Positions 32,909-43,057 of a stretch of 64,000 nt of DNA are shown here, piece by piece; positions within the stretch are counted from its first letter, which is position 1, and the number at the start of each line of letters is the position of its first letter. Below the pieces are notes generated by a model. The model had not been told where the DNA came from. It made no database searches and saw only the letters and a program-made list of their open reading frames with translations. Both the position numbers and the translations under genes were made by a program. Origin of the DNA: Rhodococcus triatomae BKS 15-14 (GTDB taxonomy: Bacteria > Actinomycetota > Actinomycetes > Mycobacteriales > Mycobacteriaceae). The stretch lies in assembly GCA_000341795.1 (NCBI GenBank), contig AODO01000014.1:1-64000 (forward strand). The letters run 5' to 3'.

Positions 32909-34135
32909 ATGACCTCTGTTCTGGAACCACCCGCTCCCGCACCGGTCGGCCGACTGGTCGATCAGTTCGAGCTCGGCCTCGACGCCCCCATCTGCCTGAC
33001 CTGGGAGCTGACCTACGCGTGCAACCTGTCGTGCGTGCACTGCCTGTCCTCGTCGGGACGACGTGACCCTCGCGAGCTGTCGACCGAGCAGTGCAAGTCG
33101 ATCATCGACGAGCTGCAGAAGATGCAGGTGTTCTACGTGAACATCGGTGGCGGTGAACCGACGGTGCGCTCCGACTTCTGGGAGCTCGTCGACTACGCCA
33201 CCGCGCACCAGGTGGGCGTGAAGTTCTCCACGAACGGCGTCAAGATCGACAAGAAGGTCGCCGCCCGTCTCGCCGCCTCCGACTACGTGGACGTGCAGAT
33301 CTCGCTCGACGGCGCGACGGCGGAGGTCAACGACGCGGTCCGCGGGCCCGGCTCGTTCGCAATGGCGGTGCGGGCACTGGAGAATCTCGCCGAGGCCGGC
33401 TTCGAGGACGCGAAGATCTCGGTCGTCGTGACCCGGCAGAACGTCTCCCAGCTCGACGAGTTCAAGGCCCTCGCCGACAAGTACGGTGCGACACTGCGGA
33501 TCACCCGGCTGCGCCCGTCCGGCCGCGGCGCCGACGTGTGGGACGAACTGCACCCCACCCAGGCGCAGCAGCGCGAACTCTACGACTGGCTCGTCGCCAA
33601 CGGTGAGGGCGTGCTGACCGGAGACTCCTTCTTCCACCTGTCCGCCTACGGTGACGCGCTGCCCGGACTGAACCTGTGTGGCGCCGGCCGCGTCGTGTGC
33701 CTGATCGATCCGATCGGCGACGTGTACGCCTGCCCCTTCGCGATCCACGACCAGTTCCTCGCCGGAAACATCGTGTCCGACGGCGGTTTCCAGCAGGTGT
33801 GGCAGCACTCCGACCTGTTCCAGGACCTGCGGTCCCCGCAGACCGGCGGCGCCTGCTCCAAGTGCAACCACTACGACGCGTGCCGCGGCGGCTGCATGGC
33901 GGCGAAGTTCTTCACCGGCCTGCCGATGGACGGACCGGACCCCGAATGTGTTCAGGGCTACGGCGAATCGGCGCTGGCCGCGGATCGCAGTGTCCCCAAG
34001 TCCAGCCAGGACCACTCGCGCACCGGGAAGCGCGCCGAGCGTCGCGTCCCGCAGGCACCCGTGCCGCTGACCCTGCTCACCACCCGGCCTCCGGCCAAGA
34101 TCTGTGACGAAAACCCGCTCGCGGGAATGAAATAG
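32909..34135 (+). CDS. mftC: Mycofactocin radical SAM maturase MftC
   Basis: A 408-aa radical SAM/SPASM enzyme. It oxidatively decarboxylates the MftA C-terminal Tyr and then closes a carbon-carbon bond to Val. The SAM cluster motif is CNLSCVHC (Cys 38, 42, 45). The SPASM domain has CGAGRVVCLIDPIGDVYACP and CSKCNHYDACRGGC for two auxiliary Fe-S clusters. The last about 50 residues are a basic, Pro-rich tail. GAGGA precedes the ATG. It lies 40 nt after mftB and 10 nt before mftD. Confidence 0.96.
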   Translation: MTSVLEPPAPAPVGRLVDQFELGLDAPICLTWELTYACNLSCVHCLSSSGRRDPRELSTEQCKSIIDELQKMQVFYVNIGGGEPTVRSDFWELVDYATAHQVGVKFSTNGVKIDKKVAARLAASDYVDVQISLDGATAEVNDAVRGPGSFAMAVRALENLAEAGFEDAKISVVVTRQNVSQLDEFKALADKYGATLRITRLRPSGRGADVWDELHPTQAQQRELYDWLVANGEGVLTGDSFFHLSAYGDALPGLNLCGAGRVVCLIDPIGDVYACPFAIHDQFLAGNIVSDGGFQQVWQHSDLFQDLRSPQTGGACSKCNHYDACRGGCMAAKFFTGLPMDGPDPECVQGYGESALAADRSVPKSSQDHSRTGKRAERRVPQAPVPLTLLTTRPPAKICDENPLAGMK

Positions 34136-34145
34136 AGGAATCTCG

Positions 34146-35324
34146 ATGGCTAAGAATGCGTGGTTCGAGACCGTTGCCGAGGCGCAGCGGCGGGCCCAGA
34201 AGCGGCTGCCGAAGCCGGTGTACATGGCGCTCGTCGCCGGCTCCGAGAAGGGTCTGACGACCGCCGACAACCTCGACGCGTTCGCGGAACTCGGGTTCGC
34301 GCCGCACGTCGCCGGCCTGTCCGACAAGCGGGAACTGTCCACCACCGTGATGGGGCAGCCGCTGTCCTTCCCGGTGATGATCTCCCCGACCGGCGTCCAG
34401 GCCGTGCACCCCGACGGCGAGGTCGCCGTCGCGCGCGCCGCCGCCGCACGCGGTGTCGCGATGGGCCTGTCCTCGTTCGCGTCGAAGTCGGTCGAGGAGG
34501 TCGTGGCCGCGAACCCGCAGACCTTCTTCCAGATGTACTGGGTCGGCACCCGGGACGAGCTGCTGCATCGAATGGAGCGCGCCAAGAAGGCGGGCGCCAC
34601 CGGGCTGATCATGACGTTGGACTGGTCCTTCTCGATGGGCCGCGACTGGGGCTCCCCGGCGATCCCGGAGAAGATGGACTTCGCGGCGATGCGGGCGAAC
34701 GCACTGCAGGGCCTGCTGCACCCGAAGTGGCTGGCGCAGTTCGCGAAGTCGGGATCCATCCCGGACCTGACCACCCCCAACCTCGCTCCCGCCGACGGTG
34801 GCCCGGCGCCCACGTTCTTCGGCGCCTACGGGTCGTGGATGGGCACCCCGCTGCCCACCTGGGAGGACGTCGCCTGGCTGCGCGAGCAGTGGGACGGGCC
34901 GTTCATGCTCAAGGGTGTCATGCGTGTCGACGACGCCAAGCGCGCCGTCGACGCCGGCTGCACCGCGATCTCCGTGTCCAACCACGGCGGCAACAACCTG
35001 GACGGCACCCCGGCGCCGATCCGGGCGCTGCCCGCCATCGCCGAGGCGGTCGGGGAGCAGCTCGAGGTCGTCCTCGACGGCGGCATCCGCCGTGGCTCCG
35101 ACGTCGTCAAGGCACTGGCGCTCGGTGCCCGCGCCGTGATGATCGGCCGCGCGTACCTGTGGGGCCTGGCGGCCAACGGGCAGGCCGGTGTCGAGAACGT
35201 TCTCGACATCCTCCGCGGCGGTGTCGACTCCGCCGTCCTCGGACTCGGGCACTCCAACATCGCCGACCTGTCACCGGCCGACCTGGTCGTCCCGGACGGC
35301 TTCCGCCGCGACCTCGGGGTCTAG
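34146..35324 (+). CDS. mftD: Pre-mycofactocin synthase MftD
   Basis: A 392-aa FMN enzyme of the alpha-hydroxyacid oxidase fold. It oxidatively deaminates AHDP, the cyclised Val-Tyr product, to pre-mycofactocin, the redox-active form. Core motifs are FPVMISPTGVQAVHPDGEVA, the FMN/catalytic region SNHGGNNLDGTPAPIRALP (with the catalytic His of SNHGG) and LDGGIRRGSDVVKALALGAR. AGAGGAATCTCG precedes the ATG. It is followed after 4 nt by the first OYE-family gene. Confidence 0.95.
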   Translation: MAKNAWFETVAEAQRRAQKRLPKPVYMALVAGSEKGLTTADNLDAFAELGFAPHVAGLSDKRELSTTVMGQPLSFPVMISPTGVQAVHPDGEVAVARAAAARGVAMGLSSFASKSVEEVVAANPQTFFQMYWVGTRDELLHRMERAKKAGATGLIMTLDWSFSMGRDWGSPAIPEKMDFAAMRANALQGLLHPKWLAQFAKSGSIPDLTTPNLAPADGGPAPTFFGAYGSWMGTPLPTWEDVAWLREQWDGPFMLKGVMRVDDAKRAVDAGCTAISVSNHGGNNLDGTPAPIRALPAIAEAVGEQLEVVLDGGIRRGSDVVKALALGARAVMIGRAYLWGLAANGQAGVENVLDILRGGVDSAVLGLGHSNIADLSPADLVVPDGFRRDLGV

Positions 35325-35328
35325 ACCG

Positions 35329-37332
35329 CTGCCGGGTATCACCGACGAGACCACCCTGGCCGGGCGCACCGCCCGGTCCAGGGTGGTCTTCGGCGCTCAC
35401 GAAACCAATCTCGGTGTGGGCCGGTCCTTCTCGCCACGCCACCGCGACTACTACGAGGCGCGGGCCCGTGGCGGCTGCGGCGTCGTCGTGACCGAGACCG
35501 CCTCGGTGTGCGACGACGACTGGCCGTACGAACGTGCGCCGCTCGCCGCGGAGTGCAGGGCGGGCTGGCGCGCGATCGTCGAGGCGTGCCGGCCCCACGG
35601 CACGCTCGTCCTGGCCGGTCTGGGTCATCACGGCTCGCAGGGGTCCAGCGCCCATTCCCGGTCGGTGCTGTGGGCGCCGTCCGCGGTGGCCGACGTGGTC
35701 AGCAGGGAGATGCCCGCCGAGATGGGCGAACCCGAGATCGCTGCGGTGATCGCCGGGTTCGCGGAGGCGGCGGCGATCGCGGTCGCCGCGGGCGTCGACG
35801 GTGTCGAGCTCGACGCCGGGCCCACCGCGCTGCTGCGCCAGTTCCTCTCCCCATTGACGAACCTGCGCGGCGACCGATACGGCGCCGACCGGACGCGACT
35901 GCTGCGTGAGGTGGTCGGCGCCGTCCGCGAGGTCGTCGGATCCGAGCGCATCCTCGCCCTGCGCCTGTCCTGCAACGAACTCGCCCCGTGGGGAGGCATC
36001 ACCCCGGACGACGCGGTGGAACATCTTCGGACGCTGGCCGATTCGCTCGACCTCGTGACCGTCGTACGGGGCGGACCCACCACGGCCACCCGGTACCGGC
36101 CCGACCACCACACCCCGGCGATGTTCAACGTGGAACCTGCCCGGCAGGTCCGCGCCGCGCTGACGGAGCGGGTGGCCGTGGCCCTGCAGGGCAGCGTCGT
36201 CGACGCGGCGGCCGCGTCGCGTGCACTCGACGAGGGTGTCGCCGACCTGGTCGAGATGACGCGCGCCCAGATCGCCGACCCCGACCTGGTGCGCACCGTT
36301 CGCGCGGGCCTGCGGCCCCGACCGTGTGTCCTCTGCAACCAGGAGTGTCCGGTCCGGGATCCCCGGAATCCGATCGTGTCCTGCATCGGCAACCCCACCC
36401 CGGCTGACGGCCGCCTTCATGCGGTTGGACGGGATGAAGGCCACCTTCACCCGGGGGTGGCCCCGCGAGCGGCGGCGGCCGTCGCGGCGCGGGACGTGCT
36501 GGTGGTCGGTGGGGGACCGGCGGGGCTGGAGGCAGCTCGGGTGCTGGCAGCATCCGGACATCGGGTCCGGCTCGCCGACCGCGCGTCCCGGCTCGGGGGC
36601 ATGGTCGCTCGCACGGCGGTGGGCGATCGGGAACGGCTGTCGGCGTTGACCGACTGGCTCGCCGACGAGTGCAGGCGGCTCGGTGTCCGCATCGACCTGT
36701 GCCGCGAGGTGACGGCGTCGGAGGCCGCGGCCGCGGACCCGGACGCGGTGGTGCTCGCGACAGGGAGCGTTGCCGCGCCCTGGCCGGTGCCGGGGGACGG
36801 GAGCGTGCCCGTCCACTCCGCCGCGGACGTGCTGGACGGGACGTGGCCGGCCACCGCCGTCACGAACGGCGTGCTGGTCTGGGACCCCGTCGGGGGACCC
36901 GTGGGGGTTGCCGTGGCCGAACTGCTGGCGGCGCGGGGCGCGACGGTCGGCGTGGTGACCCCGGATCCCGTGGTGGGCGACGGGCTGGGTCGCACCGGTG
37001 ACCTCGCCGAGGCCAACGGACGCCTCCAGCGGGCAGGCGTTGCCCGGCACCTGCGGTCACGGATCGTCCGAATCGGCGGGGGGCGGGTCGAACTCGAACA
37101 CGTGCACACGGGGGAGCGTGCGACGATCGCTGCCGCGGCCCTGATCGATTGCGGTCACCGGCTTCCGGACGACGTGCTGGAGCGGAGCACGCGGCCCGCC
37201 GTGCCGGATGGCGGGCCGTCAGGCGTCCGATGGGTGGCCGCCGGAGATTGCGTCGCCCCCCGCACCGTCGCCGAGGCCGTTCGCGAGGGACGGTCGGTGG
37301 CACGGGAACTCGTCGCCGGGTGGACGCAGTGA
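35329..37332 (+). CDS. Mycofactocin system FadH/OYE family oxidoreductase 1
   Basis: A protein of about 667 aa with an N-terminal OYE-type FMN barrel and a C-terminal FAD/NAD(P) reductase half, as in 2,4-dienoyl-CoA reductase FadH. The [4Fe-4S] motif CVLCNQECP ending ...IVSC (Cx2Cx3Cx11C) links them. The second half starts [20 protein letters not shown]. This family occurs in mycofactocin loci; its substrate is unknown. No ATG, GTG or TTG fits the N-terminus. CTG 35329, 4 nt after mftD, gives LPGITDETTLAGRTARSRVV, so a CTG start is proposed. The stop overlaps the next start by 4 nt. Confidence 0.85.
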   Translation: MPGITDETTLAGRTARSRVVFGAHETNLGVGRSFSPRHRDYYEARARGGCGVVVTETASVCDDDWPYERAPLAAECRAGWRAIVEACRPHGTLVLAGLGHHGSQGSSAHSRSVLWAPSAVADVVSREMPAEMGEPEIAAVIAGFAEAAAIAVAAGVDGVELDAGPTALLRQFLSPLTNLRGDRYGADRTRLLREVVGAVREVVGSERILALRLSCNELAPWGGITPDDAVEHLRTLADSLDLVTVVRGGPTTATRYRPDHHTPAMFNVEPARQVRAALTERVAVALQGSVVDAAAASRALDEGVADLVEMTRAQIADPDLVRTVRAGLRPRPCVLCNQECPVRDPRNPIVSCIGNPTPADGRLHAVGRDEGHLHPGVAPRAAAAVAARDVLVVGGGPAGLEAARVLAASGHRVRLADRASRLGGMVARTAVGDRERLSALTDWLADECRRLGVRIDLCREVTASEAAAADPDAVVLATGSVAAPWPVPGDGSVPVHSAADVLDGTWPATAVTNGVLVWDPVGGPVGVAVAELLAARGATVGVVTPDPVVGDGLGRTGDLAEANGRLQRAGVARHLRSRIVRIGGGRVELEHVHTGERATIAAAALIDCGHRLPDDVLERSTRPAVPDGGPSGVRWVAAGDCVAPRTVAEAVREGRSVARELVAGWTQ

Positions 37333-39278
37333 GGAACCCGACGTTGCTGTCCCCGGTGACGATCGGGCCGCGCACACTGCGCAACCGCGTCGTGTTCACC
37401 GCGCACCTGACCAACGCCGCCGTCGACGGGCTCCCGAGTGAGCAGCACGCTGCCTACTACGAGGCTCGGGCACGGGGCGGCGCCGGACTGATCATCACCG
37501 AGGAGCACTGCGTCCACCCCACCGATCGGCCCTACGAGAAGGTCATCGAGGGCCACCGACCCGAGGTGCTCGCCGGCTATCGGCGCATCACCGACGCCGT
37601 CCACGCCCACGGCGCCGTCGTCCTCGCCCAGTTGAACCACAACGGGGGACAGGGCTCGGGCATGTACACCCGCCGGCCGCTGTGGGCGCCGAGCCCCGTC
37701 GCGGACCCGCTGTTCCGCGAGGTCCCCCGGCAGATCGGCACCGCCGAGATCGCGGAACTGGTGTGGAGCTACGCCGATGTCGCCGACCGTTGTCGGGCAG
37801 GCGGATTCGACGGCGTCGAGATCCAGGCGTCCCAGTCCTCGATCCTGCGCGCCTTCCTCTCGCCGCAGGCCAACCGGCGCACCGACTCCCACGGTGGTTC
37901 CCTCGACAACCGGGCACGTCTGCTCCTGGACGTGATCGCGGCGGTCCGCGCGGCAGTAGGACCGGACCTCGTGGTCGGGGTGCGCCTGACGGGGGAGGAG
38001 TCGATCACCGACGGCATCCACCTGGACGAGGCCGTGTCGGTGGCGCGCATGATCGAGGCGACCGGCCACGTGGACTACCTCAACACATCCGTCGGGATGG
38101 CAACGCAGACACTGCACCTGATCGAGGCGTCGATGGCGGTGCCTCGCGGTTATGCGCTGTTCGTGCCCAACGCGATTCGCCGCGCCGTCTCGCTGCCCGT
38201 CATCGGCGTCGGCCGCTTCACCGCACCCGCGCAGGCCGAGCAGGCCCTCGTCGAGGGGCACTGCGATCTCGTCGGCGTGGCACGTGGACAGATCGCCGAC
38301 CCCGACTTCGCGGCCGAGGCCGCCCACAACGGAGCCGACGACGTGCGCTCGTGCATCGGCTGCAATCAGGAGTGCATCGGCCGGGTCGGGATGAACAGAT
38401 GGCTCGGGTGCGTGGTGAATCCCCGTGCGGGACGCGAGTCGGTGCCACTGCCGACGCCGCGGCGTCGCGGCCGGACGGTCGTGGTCGTCGGCGGTGGCCC
38501 GGCGGGGATGCGCGCCGCCGCCAGCGCCGCCGCGCTCGGGCACGCGGTCACGCTGTTCGAGCGCGAGACACGGCTGGGCGGGCAGGTGCGGACCGCCGCA
38601 GCTGCTCGGATGCGCGGCGAATTCGGTGTGATGGCGGACGATCTCGAGCGCGAGTGCCGCCGGGCCGGAGTGATCGTGCGCACCGCGGTCGTCGTCGACG
38701 CGGCCCTGCTGCACCGCCTCGCCCCGGATGTGGTGATCGTCGCGACCGGGGCCCGACCCCGCCGACCGGCGTGGGCGGGCGACCGACCCGAGGCCGTCGA
38801 CGTCCGCGACGTGCTCGAGGGGCGCGCGGCACCCACCGGGCGGGTGCTGGTGTTCGACGAACTCGGATTCCACCAGGGCACCTCCACCGCGGAGACGCTC
38901 GCCGCACGTGGCTGCGCTGTCACCGTCGCCACGCCCGCGATGATCGTCGGTCAGGACCTGGGACTGACCCTCGACACGGAGGGGTGGGAACGCCGCGCGC
39001 ACGCCGCGGGAATCGCGCTGGTGACCGATGTGGTGCCGATGGGGATCGACGCAACCGAGTCCGGAATCCGGGTGCGGTTGCTGCATCATCCGACGGGGAC
39101 GACCACCGACCCCGAGTTCGACGCCGTCGTCTGCTCGGTCCATCAAGACCCTGTGGACGACCTGTGGAAGGAGTTGTCCGGCAGTCGGTTCGAGGTGCAC
39201 CGGATAGGTGACGCTCTCGCCCCACGCCGCGCGCACGCCGCCGTGATCGAGGGTGACCGGGTCGCGGTGGCGTTGTGA
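37329..39278 (+). CDS. Mycofactocin system FadH/OYE family oxidoreductase 2
   Basis: A 649-aa paralogue of the preceding gene: OYE barrel (NPTLLSPVTIGPRTLRNRVV, then VFTAHLTNAAVDGLPSEQH), a [4Fe-4S] motif CIGCNQECIG...LGC (Cx2Cx3Cx11C), and a reductase half starting TVVVVGGGPAGMRAAASAA. Predicted to move electrons between NAD(P)H, FAD, Fe-S and FMN and to reduce an enoyl or enone substrate, or to couple with mycofactocin. The GTG overlaps the previous stop. A very large hairpin follows the stop at 16 nt. Two such enzymes side by side suggest distinct substrates or a heteromer. Confidence 0.87.
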   Translation: MRNPTLLSPVTIGPRTLRNRVVFTAHLTNAAVDGLPSEQHAAYYEARARGGAGLIITEEHCVHPTDRPYEKVIEGHRPEVLAGYRRITDAVHAHGAVVLAQLNHNGGQGSGMYTRRPLWAPSPVADPLFREVPRQIGTAEIAELVWSYADVADRCRAGGFDGVEIQASQSSILRAFLSPQANRRTDSHGGSLDNRARLLLDVIAAVRAAVGPDLVVGVRLTGEESITDGIHLDEAVSVARMIEATGHVDYLNTSVGMATQTLHLIEASMAVPRGYALFVPNAIRRAVSLPVIGVGRFTAPAQAEQALVEGHCDLVGVARGQIADPDFAAEAAHNGADDVRSCIGCNQECIGRVGMNRWLGCVVNPRAGRESVPLPTPRRRGRTVVVVGGGPAGMRAAASAAALGHAVTLFERETRLGGQVRTAAAARMRGEFGVMADDLERECRRAGVIVRTAVVVDAALLHRLAPDVVIVATGARPRRPAWAGDRPEAVDVRDVLEGRAAPTGRVLVFDELGFHQGTSTAETLAARGCAVTVATPAMIVGQDLGLTLDTEGWERRAHAAGIALVTDVVPMGIDATESGIRVRLLHHPTGTTTDPEFDAVVCSVHQDPVDDLWKELSGSRFEVHRIGDALAPRRAHAAVIEGDRVAVAL

Positions 39279-39293
39279 CGGCGTCGCCGTCCG

Positions 39294-39342
39294 CCCGAAT
39301 GGCCCATGCGATCGGTTCGACCGACCGCATGGGCCATTCGGG
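39294..39342 (+). terminator. Very long hairpin between the OYE pair and mftE
   Basis: A 17-bp perfect stem (39294-39310 with 39326-39342; inner arms GGCCCATGCG and CGCATGGGCC) continues, after one mismatch, into a 5-bp inner stem TCGGT/ACCGA with a TCG loop. It lies in the 131-nt gap before mftE. No T-run follows. It should act as a terminator, attenuator or mRNA-stability element dividing the mft operon. Confidence 0.85.
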
Positions 39343-39409
39343 AAGGCGGGCGAGGGTGCGTGATGGGGCGGGCGGCGACGTGTGCGGCCCGCTGCATAGC
39401 ATCGAGGAC

Positions 39410-40123
39410 ATGCCCGCCACGTCCGTCCCGCCCGATCGTTCGGCGCCGCTCGCCGACGCGACGTGGCCGGAGGTGGACGGCGCCCGGCCCGGCGTCGCGG
39501 TGCCCGTCGGGTCGGTCGAACAGCACGGGCCGCATCTCCCGCTGGACACCGACACCCGGATCGCCACGGCGGTTGCCGAGCGGTTGCCGGGTCTGGTGGC
39601 GGCGCCCGCGATCGCCTACGGGGCGAGCGGGGAGCACGAAGGGTTCGCCGGCACGGTGTCGATCGGCAGCGACACGCTGCGATCGGTGATCGTCGAGTAC
39701 GGACGTTCGGCGTGTCGCTGGGCGCCGCGCGTGTTGTTCGTCAACGGTCACGGCGGCAACGCGCCTGCCCTGGCGGAGGCGGTGGCGCTGCTGCGCTACG
39801 AGGGGCGGGACGCGGCCTGGTTGCCGTGTGCGGTCCCGGGAGGCGACGCCCACGCGGGCCGGACGGAAACCTCGTTGTTGCTGCATCTTTCGCCAGGTGA
39901 CGTGCGCTCCGACCGGCTGGAGTGCGGGAACGTCCGGCCGATCTCCGCGCTGATGCCCGAGCTCCGCAGCGGTGGTGTGGCGTCGGTCAGTGCGAACGGT
40001 GTCCTCGGCGACCCGACGGGCGCGAGCGCCGAGGAAGGGGCACGGGTGTTCGAGCAGATGTGCGCACGAGCCGCGGATGCGGTGCACCGATGGGCTGCGG
40101 ATGACCGCGGGATGTTGCGGTGA
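39410..40123 (+). CDS. mftE: Mycofactocin precursor peptide peptidase MftE
   Basis: A 237-aa creatininase-family metallopeptidase. It cuts the modified Val-Tyr-derived core from the MftA leader. Metal ligands are in [20 protein letters not shown] (Glu, His, Asp) and [12 protein letters not shown], with [13 protein letters not shown] further on. The ATG at 39410 gives the family length. An in-frame start at 39275 would translate through the large hairpin and is rejected. It is the first gene after the hairpin, so it may have its own promoter (CATAGC about 10 nt before the start region). Confidence 0.92.
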   Translation: MPATSVPPDRSAPLADATWPEVDGARPGVAVPVGSVEQHGPHLPLDTDTRIATAVAERLPGLVAAPAIAYGASGEHEGFAGTVSIGSDTLRSVIVEYGRSACRWAPRVLFVNGHGGNAPALAEAVALLRYEGRDAAWLPCAVPGGDAHAGRTETSLLLHLSPGDVRSDRLECGNVRPISALMPELRSGGVASVSANGVLGDPTGASAEEGARVFEQMCARAADAVHRWAADDRGMLR

Positions 40124-40148
40124 GCCCAGATCCGAATACGATCGCCTG

Positions 40149-41546
40149 ATGCGTCACGCTCGACTGCCCGACGGATTCGGGGTTCGCCTCGATCCGACGG
40201 TGCGTACCTTCTCCGCCGGGCGGGTCCTGATCGGCGGGTCGCCGACCAGGATGCTGAAGCTGGCACCCACCGCGGCCGCGATGATCGGCGACGGATACCT
40301 GCGAGTGGTCGACCACCAGTCGGCGGAAGTTGCTCGCCGGCTGCTCGACTCCGGGGTGGCGAACCCGCGCCCGATGAGCTCACCGCCGAACCAGGACGTC
40401 ACCGTCGTCGTCCCCGTCAAGGACAACGTGGCGGGCCTGAACCGGTTGCTGCCCGCCCTGCACGGACTCCGGGTGATCGTCGTCGACGACGGTTCCGAGG
40501 TTCCGGTGACGGCACCGCCGGTGCAGGGGGAGCGTGGCAGCGTGCGTGTGCTGCGGCACGACGTCGCGCGCGGCCCGGCGGCGGCGCGGAACACCGGAAT
40601 GGCCGAGGCGACAACCGGATTCGTGGCCTTTCTCGACTCGGACGTCGTTCCGCGCACCGGATGGCTGGACGCGATGCTGGGACACTTCAGCGATCCGGCG
40701 GTGGCGATGGTGGCGCCGCGGATCGTGGCGCTCGCGCCCGAGGGCGGGTCGCTCGCTCGCTACGAACACGCAAGGTCCTCGCTCGACCTGGGTCGCAAGG
40801 AGGGGCAGGTTCGCGCGGGTGGAGCGGTGTCGTACGTGCCGAGCGCGGCGATGCTGGTCCGCAGGCGCGCACTCGAGGACGCGGGCGGGTTCGACGAGTC
40901 CATGCACGTCGCGGAGGACGTCGACCTGTGCTGGCGGTTGCACGAGGCCGGGTGGCGACTGCGTTACGAACCCGTCGCGCACGTCGCGCACGACCACCGG
41001 GTGACGTTCCGGACCTGGTTCGGCCGCAAGATGTACTACGGCACCGGTGCCGCTCCGCTCGCGTCCCGGCACCGCGGCCTGGTGCCGCCGCTGGCGATGT
41101 CGGTGTGGACGGCGCTGGCGTGGCTGCTCGCGGCGACGGGGACCCGGATCGGATTCGTCGGCGCCCTCGTCACCCAGGGGGTGACGGTGTACCGGCTGCG
41201 TCGGACCTTCGGCGACCTGGACCGGCCGACCCGGATCGCGACCGTGCTCGCCATCCAGGGCATGGCGGGCGGCGCCTGGCAGCTCGCCTCGGCGATGTGC
41301 AGGCACTACTGGCCGGTGACGGTGCTCGCGGCCCTGTGCTCCCGGCGGGTCAGGCGGATCGCGATCACCGTCGCCGTCGCCGAGGGCGCGGCCGACTGGT
41401 GGACCCACCGCGAACCGGGCGGCCTCGGGCCGTTGCGGCACCTGGCCTACAAGCGGCTCGACGATCTCGCCTACGGGACCGGCCTGTGGCGCGGTGCGAT
41501 CGTGCACCGCAGCCGGGCCGCTCTGACGCCGCGTCTGACCCGGTGA
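40149..41546 (+). CDS. mftF: Mycofactocin biosynthesis glycosyltransferase MftF
   Basis: A 465-aa family-2 glycosyltransferase that adds a beta-1,4-glucan chain to the pre-mycofactocin scaffold. The GT-A core has [20 protein letters not shown], the metal-binding FLDSDVVP and [20 protein letters not shown]. The C-terminal part has hydrophobic segments (about residues 310-350 and 375-410), so it is probably membrane-associated. The N-terminal 75 residues include the PqqD-like segment [17 protein letters not shown]. The stop overlaps the mftG start by 4 nt. Confidence 0.93.
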   Translation: MRHARLPDGFGVRLDPTVRTFSAGRVLIGGSPTRMLKLAPTAAAMIGDGYLRVVDHQSAEVARRLLDSGVANPRPMSSPPNQDVTVVVPVKDNVAGLNRLLPALHGLRVIVVDDGSEVPVTAPPVQGERGSVRVLRHDVARGPAAARNTGMAEATTGFVAFLDSDVVPRTGWLDAMLGHFSDPAVAMVAPRIVALAPEGGSLARYEHARSSLDLGRKEGQVRAGGAVSYVPSAAMLVRRRALEDAGGFDESMHVAEDVDLCWRLHEAGWRLRYEPVAHVAHDHRVTFRTWFGRKMYYGTGAAPLASRHRGLVPPLAMSVWTALAWLLAATGTRIGFVGALVTQGVTVYRLRRTFGDLDRPTRIATVLAIQGMAGGAWQLASAMCRHYWPVTVLAALCSRRVRRIAITVAVAEGAADWWTHREPGGLGPLRHLAYKRLDDLAYGTGLWRGAIVHRSRAALTPRLTR

Positions 41547-42994
41547 CCGCGGACCTGTCGTACTCCGACGTTCTCGTCGTCGGCGGGGGTTCGGCAGGGT
41601 GTGTGGTGGCGGGCCGGGTGAGTGCCGACCCCGCCTGCGTGGTGACGCTCGTCGAGTCCGGACCCCGGGCGGTCGCGTCCGGACCTCTCGGTGTGCTCCC
41701 GGTCGGTCCGGACAGCGACGTCGTGTGGCGCCATCCCGCGCAACTGCGCGAGGACGCCCCGGAGACGGTGCTCGCTCGCGGCCGGGTGGTCGGTGGCTCC
41801 GGTGCGGTCAACGGCGGCTACTTCGTGCGGGCCACGGCGGCGGACTTCACCCGGTGGCCGCGTTCCTGGTCGTACGAGGAGGTGCTGCCGCACTTTCGGC
41901 GCCTCGAGTCCGATCCGTTCGGGGACCGGGCGTGGCACGGCGACAGCGGACCGATGCCCGTCACCCGCACCGCCGATCTGCACCCGGTGGGCGCCGCCTT
42001 CGTCGGTGCCGCGACCGACGCCGGATTCGACCACCGGGCCGACCTGAACGAGCCCGACGCCACCGGGGTTGGTCCGGTACCGCTCAATGCGCGGGCCGGT
42101 GTCCGCGTGAGCACCGCCGATGCCTATCTCGTCCCACACGCCGATCGCCCCAACCTGCGGGTGCATGCCGGCGTGCGGGCGGTGCGGCTGGTCCTCGACG
42201 GCACCCGCGTCGTCGGAGCCGAGGTCGAGGAGGGCGGACGGATGCGGCTGTTGCGCGCGGGGACGGTCGTCCTCTGTGCGGGAGCGGTCGGCACTCCACA
42301 CCTGCTGATGCACTCGGGAATCGGTCCGGCGCAGCAGCTCTCACGTCTCGGTCTGCCCGTCGTGCTGGATCGTCCGGGCGTGGGACAGGGGCTCGAGGAC
42401 CACCCCGAGGCGACGCTCGCATACCGGCCGGCGGGGTCGCTTCCGTACCGACCGGACCGCGCCGTCCTCGAGGTGGTCCTGGAGACGGACGACCTGGAGC
42501 TGCGTCCGTACACCGCGCCGTTCGGTGCGGCGATCCCCGGAGTGGACGATCCGTTCGGACGGGTCGGGGTCGCGTTGATGCGGCCGGACAGCCGGGGCGA
42601 GATCGTCCTGCGATCCGCGGATCCGGCGGTTCCGCCACTGGTGCGGTACCGGTACCTGCGGTCGGACGCGGACCGGGCGGCGCTCGGTGCGGGACTGGAC
42701 CTGGCCGCTGCACTGCTCGCGGCGTCCGGGCTCGGCGAGGTCGCGGGCGGCGGCGCCGGAACGGATCCGCTTGCCGGACTGGGGACCTCGATGCACCTGT
42801 CGGGTGGTTGCGCGATGGGGTCGGCGGACGATCCGCACGCCGTCGTCGACGATCGGTGCCGGGTCGCCGGCGTCGACGGACTGTGGATCGGCGACGGTTC
42901 GGTGTTCCCGTCGCTGCCCAGCAGGGGACCGCACGCGACGGTTGTCATGGTGGCGGAGCGCGTCGCGCGGTTCGTCGCGGGACTGGACGCCTGA
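41543..42994 (+). CDS. mftG: Mycofactocin system GMC family oxidoreductase MftG
   Basis: A 483-aa flavoprotein of the glucose-methanol-choline oxidoreductase family. MftG is proposed to re-oxidise reduced mycofactocin and pass electrons to the respiratory chain. The FAD motif is [20 protein letters not shown] (about residues 7-26), with [19 protein letters not shown] and the C-terminal [12 protein letters not shown] and [16 protein letters not shown]. It is shorter than typical GMC enzymes (about 550) but normal for MftG. It ends the mft locus proper, 63 nt before the GAF regulator. Confidence 0.93.
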   Translation: MTADLSYSDVLVVGGGSAGCVVAGRVSADPACVVTLVESGPRAVASGPLGVLPVGPDSDVVWRHPAQLREDAPETVLARGRVVGGSGAVNGGYFVRATAADFTRWPRSWSYEEVLPHFRRLESDPFGDRAWHGDSGPMPVTRTADLHPVGAAFVGAATDAGFDHRADLNEPDATGVGPVPLNARAGVRVSTADAYLVPHADRPNLRVHAGVRAVRLVLDGTRVVGAEVEEGGRMRLLRAGTVVLCAGAVGTPHLLMHSGIGPAQQLSRLGLPVVLDRPGVGQGLEDHPEATLAYRPAGSLPYRPDRAVLEVVLETDDLELRPYTAPFGAAIPGVDDPFGRVGVALMRPDSRGEIVLRSADPAVPPLVRYRYLRSDADRAALGAGLDLAAALLAASGLGEVAGGGAGTDPLAGLGTSMHLSGGCAMGSADDPHAVVDDRCRVAGVDGLWIGDGSVFPSLPSRGPHATVVMVAERVARFVAGLDA

Positions 42995-43057
42995 CCAGCA
43001 GGTCGCCGGGTGCGCACGCGCAAACCATCGCGCTGTGACTGGCGTTACAGTGGGGGC

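Noticed and set aside
39275-39409. An upstream start for mftE at 39275
   Set aside because: It would add 45 residues encoded through the 22-bp hairpin, with no similarity to creatininase N-termini. The ATG at 39410 gives the family length.
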